Source: a bacterium
Lineage (GTDB): Bacteria; Bacillota_I; Bacilli_A; RF39; UBA660
Length of the DNA: 54,864 bases
Assembly (NCBI GenBank): GCA_030531905.1
Contig: JAUNMG010000007.1
Coordinates: forward strand, 1 to 54,864
Reading direction: 5' to 3'
Shown: in pieces, positions 46,924 to 54,493 of the stretch
Position numbering within the stretch: position 1 is the stretch's first letter
How the letters are laid out: each line of letters opens with the position of its first letter
Position numbers and translations under genes: made by a program
The notes under the pieces: generated by a model
What the model was told of the DNA's origin: nothing
Databases searched by the model: none
Seen by the model: the letters and a program-made list of their open reading frames with translations, nothing else

Positions 46924-47730
46924 ATGAGTAATAAAAAGAAGAATAAAGATGTATTAATTATGATAGGTGGAGAATCAGAAACATTTAAAAGAGTAACTAA
47001 AGGTGATAGAATTAAAACTAAAGATGGTTATTATATAGCTGGTGAAACCGTCAAAGAAAACATGAATAGATGGGAACAAAATTTATTAGAATCTGAAAAA
47101 AATTTAAAAAGATTGAATGGCAAATTGGAGAAAGAAGTAAAAAAGTCCACAAAGTTAGATTTTAAAACATGGTTATATTTATATATTACACATGCCGTTA
47201 GAATAGAACATCCTCCTGTTATAGATGTAGAAGATAAAAGAACAATGTATGTTAAAGATAGTAAAAAAAATGAAGTATATGTATTTAGAAATTACGATGA
47301 ATATAAAAATTACTTTTTAATGTATCTAGATAGTATTGAAGAAGACATTATAGATTTAGCAATTTATACTAGAGGAAGTAAAGGTCAAATAATTGCCTTA
47401 AAAGGATTATGTGAACATATTATTGTTAAGAAAAAAATAAATGACTTTTATAGTTCAATAACACAAGAAAAGATAGATAAAATTCATGCTAAAGGAAAAC
47501 TCACTCCTTTAGAAGCCGTACAAATGTGGGAATCCTTTGATTTATGTGTTGAAGGAAGTAAATCAATTTTCTCTAAAAGTAGATGCCAATATTTTGATTA
47601 TAAATGTCATGAATGTTTAATGGAATCTGCATCACATAAATTGGAACATGATCCAATTGAATTTGAATTGGTAAATTCAACTAAAGAAGAACAAGGACCA
47701 GTTAAAAAACTAGTTCCAAATAAGAAATAG
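46924..47730 (+). CDS. Cargo protein with N-terminal MIGG/KGDR module and GPVKKLVP tail
   Basis: 268 residues from ATG 46924 (after GGGAGG). Module at 8-50: DVLIMIGGESETFKRVTKGD then DGYYIAGETVKENMNRW, homologous to the last part of the protein at 49457. A helical stretch follows, then a middle domain (FKTWLYLYITHAVRIEHPPV ... YVFRNYDEYKNYFLMYLDS) and a Cys/His-rich segment (SRCQYFDYKCHECLMESASH). It ends GPVKKLVPNKK, as does the next gene product. No known family. It forms a pair with the next gene (11-bp gap); the relation to Pycsar is only proximity. Confidence 0.6.
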   Translation: MSNKKKNKDVLIMIGGESETFKRVTKGDRIKTKDGYYIAGETVKENMNRWEQNLLESEKNLKRLNGKLEKEVKKSTKLDFKTWLYLYITHAVRIEHPPVIDVEDKRTMYVKDSKKNEVYVFRNYDEYKNYFLMYLDSIEEDIIDLAIYTRGSKGQIIALKGLCEHIIVKKKINDFYSSITQEKIDKIHAKGKLTPLEAVQMWESFDLCVEGSKSIFSKSRCQYFDYKCHECLMESASHKLEHDPIEFELVNSTKEEQGPVKKLVPNKK

Positions 47731-47741
47731 GAGGTTTAACT

Positions 47742-48527
47742 ATGGCAAAAATATTTAGTGAAGATGCGTATTGTTTAGGATTACTATATTCATATTTATT
47801 TGCGGGTAAAAAAATGGTATTAAAAGATGATTTAGATGAGTATTATAAAGCTATTGAGAAGAATTTAGAAAATACAGGTGCAATGGATTTATATGCTACT
47901 GTGTGGCATGATGATGATCCATGTATTTACTATCCTAGTGAAGGTAAAAATGGAGAAGTGTATTATGTTTTATATCCTAATTTCGATATAGATAGAGCAA
48001 AATCAAAATATATTGGTTGTTTGTCGACACAAGTTTTAGTTGCAACACAAGAGGAAAATGCACTTAATTGTTTAGGATTACAATTAAAAGATGGAAATAT
48101 TTGTAAAAGGAATAATTACCATATTGGTATTGTTAGTGCTCCTACATTTATGAATCAATTTATTGAAAAATTAAAAAGTGGAGAATTAAAAATAGAGACA
48201 TGTCCTCAAGTTGAAGTAGATTCAGAATTAACTGAAGAATATATTATAAAACAATTAGAATCGTATCAAAAACTGCTCGAATCTGAAGTTATTGAAAAAG
48301 CAACAAATAAATTAATCATACGAGATGCTAGTTATTTAAAAGAAGAAGCAAAAGTTGTTGAAATTAAAAAAAGTGAAGATCATGATAGATTAGTTGATGA
48401 AGCAAATGTAAGAATTGAAGAAGGTAGAAGAAGAGAAGCTAAAGCTTGGCATGATGCTCAAAATTACATTGTTGATTATAATGAAGAAGGGCCAGTAAAA
48501 AAATTAGTTCCAAATAATAAGAAATAA
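47742..48527 (+). CDS. Cargo protein with GPVKKLVP tail
   Basis: 261 residues, soluble. N-terminus SEDAYCLGLLYSYLFAGKKM; middle (DLYATVWHDDDPCIYYPSEG; IGCLSTQVLVATQEENALNC; YHIGIVSAPTFMNQFIEKLK); then a long charged coiled-coil region (EYIIKQLESYQKLLESEVIE ... ANVRIEEGRRREAKAWHDAQ) and the tail GPVKKLVPNNKK. The tail is shared with the upstream protein although the rest is unrelated. ATG follows ATAGGAGG. No family recognised. Confidence 0.6.
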   Translation: MAKIFSEDAYCLGLLYSYLFAGKKMVLKDDLDEYYKAIEKNLENTGAMDLYATVWHDDDPCIYYPSEGKNGEVYYVLYPNFDIDRAKSKYIGCLSTQVLVATQEENALNCLGLQLKDGNICKRNNYHIGIVSAPTFMNQFIEKLKSGELKIETCPQVEVDSELTEEYIIKQLESYQKLLESEVIEKATNKLIIRDASYLKEEAKVVEIKKSEDHDRLVDEANVRIEEGRRREAKAWHDAQNYIVDYNEEGPVKKLVPNNKK

Positions 48528-48573
48528 TGAAGGTATAGGAATATAACTTTTAAAGTTATTTATAATAAAATTA

Positions 48574-48602
48574 TTGCTCATATTATTATGATTTGTTATA
48601 AT
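48574..48602 (+). promoter_or_regulatory. Promoter of structured RNA 1
   Basis: TTGCTC (48574-48579), 17-bp spacer, TATAAT (48597-48602). Confidence 0.7.
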
Positions 48603-48608
48603 TTATAT

Positions 48609-48746
48609 AGATTGATTCATATGAATCGTTATTGCCGAAAAAAAGTTGTAGACCTCTACGTCGTCGGCACCAGATTGATATGAAACTCGAACTTTTTCGG
48701 GATAACATAAAAACTACTTTCAAATTAAATTAAAGGTAGTTGTATT
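48609..48746 (+). ncRNA. Structured RNA of unknown class, copy 1
   Basis: About 138 nt from a promoter to a terminator. Elements in order: palindrome GATTCATATGAATC (48614-48627); stem GCCGA ... TCGGC (48634-48668) with inner GTAG ACCT CTAC; the conserved strand CACCAGATTGATA, G, AAACTCGAAC; AACTTTTTCGG (48690-48700), which can pair back with CCGAAAAA...GTT of the first stem (pseudoknot-like); terminator AACTACTTT / AAAGGTAGTT (48712-48741). It is related to copy 2 at about 49195. No reading frame covers it. It lies directly upstream of the 88-codon gene at 48883. Confidence 0.6.
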
Positions 48747-48882
48747 TTATTAATTTAAAAATACACTTGCAAATTGTCAAAAATTAACATTTATTAATTG
48801 GAGAAAATATGGTAGATAAAAAATAAAGGAAATAAGAAACCTGAAATTGATAAGAACAAAAAAATATATATGGAGTGTAAAC

Positions 48883-49149
48883 ATGGGTAGAACAAGTGAA
48901 AATGACTTTATTTCCAGAATAAAAGAGATAAGAAAAAATATGAACTATACTAGTGCTGTATCTAGAACAGAACCTGTTGCTAAAATTCCCATAAATGGTG
49001 CAAAATTAGAAGAATTGGATAGGAGTATTAGAGAAAAATGTAGACAAAATCATTTAGAAAATCATAATTTAGAAGATAATGATGAAATTTATTATGCTGG
49101 TAATTCACAGGAAAAATGTTCAGTAAAGAAACTGACAAGAAAATACTAA
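48883..49149 (+). CDS. Small basic cargo protein with VKKL-type tail
   Basis: 88 residues from ATG 48883, 8 bases after GGAGTG; the frame is open from 48847 but without a start signal. Helical and charged (ENDFISRIKEIRKNMNYTSA; KLEELDRSIREKCRQNHLEN), ending KCSVKKLTRKY, a weaker version of the tail of the two upstream proteins. It sits between the two structured RNAs. No family recognised. A 5-codon ORF with its own ribosome binding site (48809) precedes it. Confidence 0.5.
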   Translation: MGRTSENDFISRIKEIRKNMNYTSAVSRTEPVAKIPINGAKLEELDRSIREKCRQNHLENHNLEDNDEIYYAGNSQEKCSVKKLTRKY

Positions 49150-49194
49150 ATTGCGGTAAATATATTGTTTTTTTAATGCTTTGATGTAATTACT

Positions 49195-49338
49195 TTAGTT
49201 AGTAAGTTTATTACTTACTATCATCTTTTAGCCTTGGGGTTGTTAGATATACTCTTTCCTTGCACCAGATTGATAGTAAACTCGAACTTCTCGAGATAAT
49301 ATAAAGCTACTTTCAAATAAGCAAGAAAGTAGTTTTTT
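49195..49338 (+). ncRNA. Structured RNA of unknown class, copy 2
   Basis: Same plan as copy 1 with different stem sequences. First hairpin TAGTAAGT / ACTTACTA (49200-49220), then GCCTTGGGGTTG, the conserved strand CACCAGATTGATA ... AAACTCGAACTT (from 49263), TCTCGAGATAA, and terminator CTACTTTC / GAAAGTAG (49307-49332) plus six T. The hairpin at the 5' end is kept while its sequence is changed on both sides, which suggests selection on structure. The start is uncertain because no convincing -10 is seen. It lies upstream of the gene at 49457. Confidence 0.6.
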
Positions 49339-49456
49339 AAATTTTACAAATTGATTTCATCAATTAATGTGTGATGAATATTTTTATATATTTATTGACA
49401 TATATTCAAATAATATTTAAAATATAGTATAATTAAATAGAAATGGAGACTTTATT

Positions 49457-49999
49457 ATGATTGAAATAAATAAATTAAAATCAATGATAAAAAATAATAA
49501 AAACGTATTTAAAGATAATATAAATGATATGACTATAAAATCATCAAGTGGTAATAATATAATTTTTAGTGATTTTAAAGGAAACGAAATAACAGCAGAA
49601 ATTAATGGTAGTGATATAATATCTAGATTTGATGATAAAAATAAGTATGTTAAGGCTACAGAACCATCAAGAGATTTTTTAGAAAGAAAATTAGGAATTC
49701 CATATGAAGAATTTGACAAATTAGATTGTGATGAACAACATAAAATTCTTCAAGCACATAAAAAGAGTTTAAAACCAACTAAAAAAGATGAAGTTCTAAT
49801 GATGATTGGAAGTGGTGAATATTCAACTTTTATCAAAGTAAAAAAAGGTGAAAGAGTAATGCTTAGTGATGGAACTTTTGTTGAAGCAGGTTTAACACTG
49901 GAAGAATCAAAAAGAAGATTAGATGATAAAATGGATGATATGCTATATAGTAAACCAGTTGCCTTAGTAAAAAAAATTAGTAGAAAGTTTAAAAAATAA
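49457..49999 (+). CDS. Cargo protein with C-terminal MIGS/KKGER module
   Basis: 180 residues, ATG after TGGAGA. The N-terminal half (DNINDMTIKSSSGNNIIFSD; LDCDEQHKILQAHKKSLKPT) is unrecognised. Residues 110-160 (DEVLMMIGSGEYSTFIKVKK, GERVMLSDGTFVEAGLTLEE) align with the N-terminal module of the protein at 46924 (DVLIMIGGESETFKRVTKGD...). It ends PVALVKKISRKFKK. The module thus occurs N-terminally in one protein and C-terminally in the other. Function unknown; last gene of the element. Confidence 0.6.
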   Translation: MIEINKLKSMIKNNKNVFKDNINDMTIKSSSGNNIIFSDFKGNEITAEINGSDIISRFDDKNKYVKATEPSRDFLERKLGIPYEEFDKLDCDEQHKILQAHKKSLKPTKKDEVLMMIGSGEYSTFIKVKKGERVMLSDGTFVEAGLTLEESKRRLDDKMDDMLYSKPVALVKKISRKFKK

Positions 50000-50381
50000 T
50001 TTTTGGAAATTGGTTTTCCTTTATGGCACCAAATTGTTAGAAAATGTCTTGATTTTAAATGATTTCAAGGCGTTTTTATTATTTTTAAAAAGAGTGGGAA
50101 GATAGAGCCAAAGATAATTTGAAAAATTTAGATTTTTAATTATGAATAAGTATATTATAATCTAAGTAACATAAAAAATAACTATGGACCTATTTTACCA
50201 AACTTTGAATGTTATTCAAATGCCTGCAATAAAAAACACTTTCATTATTATGTAAAGATAACAGTCACTAACTAAATGTTGTTAAATATACTTTGAAAAA
50301 AGTTAAAAAAATAAAAAATATTTATAAAGTTTCAATACTATATGATATAATTTATTTAATATTATTTGTGGTAATTTTTAT
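50000..50381. other. Intergenic region at the right end of the element
   Basis: Holds an imperfect terminator (TGTCTTGA ... TCAAGGCG then TTTTT, about 50045-50076). Its remainder is A+T-rich with no supported gene. TATAAT at 50345-50350 may be the -10 of the deacetylase gene. The right boundary of the element should lie here. Confidence 0.4.
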
Positions 50382-51137
50382 GACTAAAAAAATTTAATAA
50401 TAAGAGGAATATCATTTATAATTGTAGGTATTGTTTTATTGATATTAATGGTTAATTTTAGTGATACTAAACTTCCTATATTAGGATATCATTCCTTTAC
50501 TAAAGAAAAAAGTAATGATCAATTTGTAATAGAATTAGATCAGTTTGAGCAACAGTTAAAGTATTTAAAGAAGCATAAGTATAAAACTATTGGTTTAGAT
50601 GAGGCATATGATATTTTTAAAAATAAGAAAAAAATACCTAGAAAAACAGTAATGATTACTTTTGATGATGGTTATCAATCTAATTATGATTTAGCTTTTC
50701 CACTTCTAAAAAAGTATAATATGAAAGCAGTTGTGTTTGTAGTTGGATATCATGCCAAAACTAATAAAGATGGATATATGTCTTTAGAAACTCTTAGTAA
50801 AGTAAAATCAGAATATCCTAATGTAGAAATAGCCTCACATACATATAATCTTCACGTTGATGGAGTAGTTGGTATAGATAAAAAACAATTAGAAAAAGAT
50901 TTTAAAAAAATGAATGATATTGTAGATACTAAGTATTTTGCTTATCCATATGGTAAAAATGATAAAACTGTAGAAAAGGTACTTAAAAATAATGGTTATA
51001 AGTTAGCCTTTACTTTTGGTCCAGGTAAGGAGCATAGAAGAGCAGGAATAGAAAAGGATTTATATAAAATTCCAAGACTTAATATTACTAATAATATGCC
51101 AATGTGGAAATTTATCTTAAGACTAAAATATATTTAA
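50382..51137 (+). pseudogene. Polysaccharide deacetylase, N-terminus separated by an A-run frameshift
   Basis: NodB-homology domain: [27 protein letters not shown] (catalytic Asp pair), [22 protein letters not shown] (His metal ligands), [18 protein letters not shown]. It removes acetyl groups from wall polymers, or N-acetylglucosamine in the PdaA class. The ATG at 50382 reads only MTKKI then TAA. One more A in the A7 run (50386-50392) would join it to [20 protein letters not shown], an ideal membrane anchor that is open in the other frame. As it stands, translation could start only at internal TTG/ATG codons (50439/50448), losing the anchor. Confidence 0.75.
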
Positions 51138-51153
51138 TAAAAATGTTTCTTCT

Positions 51154-51858
51154 TTATTTTTCAATATTACATATATATGAGATATTATCTAAATAAGTTT
51201 TCTTATACTCAAGTATTTCTTTTTCTGTTTTTATTGTCCAGATGAAAATACTATAATGATCTTTAAAATGTTTATAATATTTTTTTGTTAACATGGTCTT
51301 TTTAATAGCAAGGAAATCAGGTTTTAAATAATAAATTGGAAGATTAGTTTTAAAGATAAAATCAACTATATTTATATTATATTTATCAGTTATCAATAAA
51401 CCAAGCCTATACTTATTGGTTTTCTTTTTTATTTGTTTTACAATGAAGGGATTAAAGGATTTTAAATATACTTTTCCTTTATAGTTTTCTAATTCTTTTA
51501 GAACTAATTCAACTACTAACTTTTTTTTATTTGTATTCTTTATTTCAATATCAAGTAGTATTTTAGAGTTTACCAAGTCAAGTACTTCTTTAAATGTTGG
51601 AATTATTTCATTTGTATTTAGTAACCTCAATTTTCTTACGTCTGCAAAATCTGTATCTTGAATAAATTTATCAACGCCGGTCATTCTTTTTAAATTATCA
51701 TCATGAAATATAACAAGTTTATTATCTTTTGTTATTTGAATATCAAATTCAATAGGAACATTTTTATCTAATGCTTTTTTAAAACTAGAGATACTATTTT
51801 CAGGAGTAGTTATATTATCATGTATTCCTCTATGAGCTATTACTAAATTTTTTTTCAT
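51154..51858 (-). CDS. Glycerophosphodiester phosphodiesterase
   Basis: 234 residues, GDPD TIM-barrel. AHRGIHDNITTPENSISSFK, EFDIQITKDNKLVIFHDDNL and LLDIEIKN carry the catalytic His pair and metal-binding Glu/Asp residues. KVYLKSFNPFIVKQIKK and a C-terminal IFIWTIKTEKE follow the family order. It hydrolyses glycerophosphodiesters to glycerol 3-phosphate and an alcohol. No signal peptide, so cytoplasmic. ATG follows GAGGCGG. Convergent with the deacetylase gene. Confidence 0.9.
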   Translation of the reverse strand: MKKNLVIAHRGIHDNITTPENSISSFKKALDKNVPIEFDIQITKDNKLVIFHDDNLKRMTGVDKFIQDTDFADVRKLRLLNTNEIIPTFKEVLDLVNSKILLDIEIKNTNKKKLVVELVLKELENYKGKVYLKSFNPFIVKQIKKKTNKYRLGLLITDKYNINIVDFIFKTNLPIYYLKPDFLAIKKTMLTKKYYKHFKDHYSIFIWTIKTEKEILEYKKTYLDNISYICNIEK

Positions 51859-51969
51859 AAATACCGCCTCTTATACATTTTATCATAATAGGACACATTA
51901 AATTCATTTTTTCTTGATTTTTTGAAACAATTATGGTATAATTAGACAAGTTTTAGGGGGATGGTAGAT

Positions 51970-52413
51970 ATGTTATTTACTAGTAAAGTAGAAAAAGAAA
52001 TAAGAGATGATATTAATTATAATGGTTATAATTATGTTTCTCAAGATATGAAAATGCAGTTATTAAAAGATGCAGTTTCAAATAGTATGGCATCATACTT
52101 AAAAATTGAAAATAGGGGAAATTATTCATTAAGCGATTTAGTTATGGTAATGGATGTAAAAACAAGACTTGAAAGGACAAGTAGGGAAATATTTTCAAGT
52201 TACATTAATGGAATTCTAAATATTGCTAGTGAAATTCAAGGTTCTGTTATATCTTGGAGACAGAGTGATCAAGAAAAATCAAGCTTTAAATATGATGAAT
52301 ATGGATTTGCTAAAGACTTTGTTTCTCCAAAAAATGAAAAAACATCTATGGTTATGTTAGATTTAATAAATGGTTTAGAAAACAGAGATGTACAAAAGCT
52401 ACTAGTAAAATAG
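51970..52413 (+). CDS. Hypothetical protein upstream of tkt
   Basis: 147 residues from ATG 51970, 10 bases after AGGGGG; the ATG at 51961 touches that site. Helical, soluble (VEKEIRDDINYNGYNYVSQD; MQLLKDAVSNSMASYLKIEN), acidic/basic balanced, no motif known. Single promoter region upstream; 48 bp before tkt, where a further TATAAT-like stretch lies. Confidence 0.55.
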   Translation: MLFTSKVEKEIRDDINYNGYNYVSQDMKMQLLKDAVSNSMASYLKIENRGNYSLSDLVMVMDVKTRLERTSREIFSSYINGILNIASEIQGSVISWRQSDQEKSSFKYDEYGFAKDFVSPKNEKTSMVMLDLINGLENRDVQKLLVK

Positions 52414-52461
52414 TAGTTTTATTTTCTATAAATATGCTATAATATAAATAGGTGAAGAAAA

Positions 52462-54438
52462 ATGATTTTAACAAGAAACAATGATGAACCAATGAATGAT
52501 CGAAAAATTATTAATCAATTAAGAGGTTTAGGAATCGATATGATTCATGAAGCAGGAAGCGGTCATCCTGGAATAACTTTGGATGCTGCACCAATTTTAT
52601 ATACTTTATATGCTAAACACTTAAGATTTGATCCAAGTCATCCTGATTTTTTTAATAGAGATAGATTTGTAATGTCAGCTGGGCATGGCTCTGCTTTATT
52701 ATATGCATGTTTATCTATGGCTGGATTTGATTTATCAATGGATGATTTAAAAGCTTATCGTCATCTTAATTCAAAAACTCCAGGTCATCCTGAACTTGGA
52801 AAAACTCCAGGTGTTGATATGACAACTGGACCTTTAGGACAGGGAATTGCAACCTCAGTTGGTATAGCTATTGCTGAAGCACAACTTGAGGCTAAATATA
52901 AAGATTTAATTAACTTTAACACCTATGTTTTATGTAGTGATGGTGATTTAGAAGAAGGAGTAAGTTATGAAGCCTGTTCATTAGCAGGAACTTTAAAACT
53001 TAATCGTTTAATTGTTTTATATGATTCAAATGATACAAGCCTAGATAGTAAAACAAATACTTCTTTCAATGAAAATATTGAACTTAGATTTACATCAATG
53101 GGATGGAATTATTTGAAAGTTAATGATGGGGAAGATTATGAAGCTATTGATAGGGCAATAACTGAAGCTAAAAAGAAAGATCTTCCAACATTAATTGAGG
53201 TTAAAACAACAATTGGTAAATTTTCTAAATATGAAGGAACAAATAAAATTCACGGTGGAGATTTAGAAGATGATGATATTACTTCAATTAAAGAAAAATT
53301 AAAATTAAGGGATATTCCATTTAATATTACAAATGATGTTTTAGAAGACTTTCGTTATATGATTCAGGAAAGAAATTGTGATTTAGTTTCAAACTTTCTA
53401 GATAAATTTGGTAAATTAGATGAAGATAGTAAAAATATACTAAATCCATTAGTCAAAAATGAATATGAAATTGATTTAAAGAAATTATCTTATGAAAAAC
53501 CAGAAGAAAACTATGAATCATTACGTGATACATCTTCTAAAGTTTTAAATTCAATCGTAAGTAATAATGAATTTATAATGGGTGGTAGTGCTGATCTATT
53601 TACATCTACAAAAACATACATTAATGATTTAGGAGATTTTTCTTCTAAAAATTATTTAGGAAAAAATATTTTCTTTGGAGTAAGAGAACATGCGATGGCT
53701 GCAATTATAAATGGAATTAGCTTAGTTGGATTTAGAAGTTATGCTTCAACATTTTTAGCATTTTCTGATTATATGAGACCAGCTATGAGAATTGCCTCTA
53801 TTCTTAATTTACCAGTTACTTACATATTTACTCATGACTCTATTAGTATTGGTAGTGATGGAGCAACTCATCAACCAGTAGAGCAGTTGACTTCTCTTCG
53901 TGCTATGCCAAATTTAGAAGTATTTAGACCGTGTGATGCTAATGAAGTTATTGGTACTTATAAAACTATAATGAAGAAAAAAACTGGTCCAAGTGTTATT
54001 TCACTTTCTAAAACTAAGCTTCCAATTTTAGAAACAACTAGTTCAAGTGGTGTAGAAAAAGGAGCATACATTGTAAAAAATGAACAAAGAAAATTAGATG
54101 GAATTATTATTTCTTCAGGTGAAGAGGTTCATCAAGCAATAGAAGTTAGTAAAAGACTTAATACTAAGGGAATTGATGTTAGAGTGGTAAGCATGCCATC
54201 TATAAAAAGATTCCTAGACCAAGAAGATGCTTATAAAGAAGAAATTCTTCCTGTAGGTATTAAAAAAATAGTTATAGAAGCAGGAAGTTCACTTTCTTGG
54301 AACAGATTAATATTTAACAAAAAATATCTAATCACTTTAGATACATTTGGAGACTCTGGTAGTAGAGATGAACTTTATGAAAAATATGGTTTTGATATAG
54401 AAAGTTTAGAAGAAAAAATAGAAAATTTATTAAAATAA
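52462..54438 (+). CDS. tkt: Transketolase
   Basis: 658 residues, full length. The ThDP domain has GSGHPGITLDAAPI, TTGPLGQGIATSVGIA and VLCSDGDLEEGVSYEACS. The pyrimidine domain has FFGVREHAMAAIINGI and YASTFLAFSDYMRPAMRIAS, then THDSISIGSDGATHQPVEQL, and the C-terminal domain has GIKKIVIEAGSS. It transfers two-carbon units in the pentose phosphate pathway. ATG follows TAGGTGAAG. sirA follows, as in B. subtilis (tkt-yneE). Confidence 0.97.
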   Translation: MILTRNNDEPMNDRKIINQLRGLGIDMIHEAGSGHPGITLDAAPILYTLYAKHLRFDPSHPDFFNRDRFVMSAGHGSALLYACLSMAGFDLSMDDLKAYRHLNSKTPGHPELGKTPGVDMTTGPLGQGIATSVGIAIAEAQLEAKYKDLINFNTYVLCSDGDLEEGVSYEACSLAGTLKLNRLIVLYDSNDTSLDSKTNTSFNENIELRFTSMGWNYLKVNDGEDYEAIDRAITEAKKKDLPTLIEVKTTIGKFSKYEGTNKIHGGDLEDDDITSIKEKLKLRDIPFNITNDVLEDFRYMIQERNCDLVSNFLDKFGKLDEDSKNILNPLVKNEYEIDLKKLSYEKPEENYESLRDTSSKVLNSIVSNNEFIMGGSADLFTSTKTYINDLGDFSSKNYLGKNIFFGVREHAMAAIINGISLVGFRSYASTFLAFSDYMRPAMRIASILNLPVTYIFTHDSISIGSDGATHQPVEQLTSLRAMPNLEVFRPCDANEVIGTYKTIMKKKTGPSVISLSKTKLPILETTSSSGVEKGAYIVKNEQRKLDGIIISSGEEVHQAIEVSKRLNTKGIDVRVVSMPSIKRFLDQEDAYKEEILPVGIKKIVIEAGSSLSWNRLIFNKKYLITLDTFGDSGSRDELYEKYGFDIESLEEKIENLLK

Positions 54439-54443
54439 AATAT

Positions 54444-54477
54444 TTCGACAAAAAAAGACTCTTCTTAAGTCTATACT
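54444..54477 (+). promoter_or_regulatory. sirA promoter with a Spo0A box
   Basis: TTCGACA (54444-54450), exact Spo0A box on the reverse strand, then 21 bp, then TATACT (54472-54477) as -10. Box and spacing are the same as in front of the kinase gene at 3160. Confidence 0.7.
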
Positions 54478-54493
54478 AATATTGGTGAGACTT

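Noticed and set aside
49417..49719. 100-codon minus-strand ORF at the right end of the element
   Set aside because: Shadow of the gene at 49457; hydrophobic product is an artefact of reverse reading.
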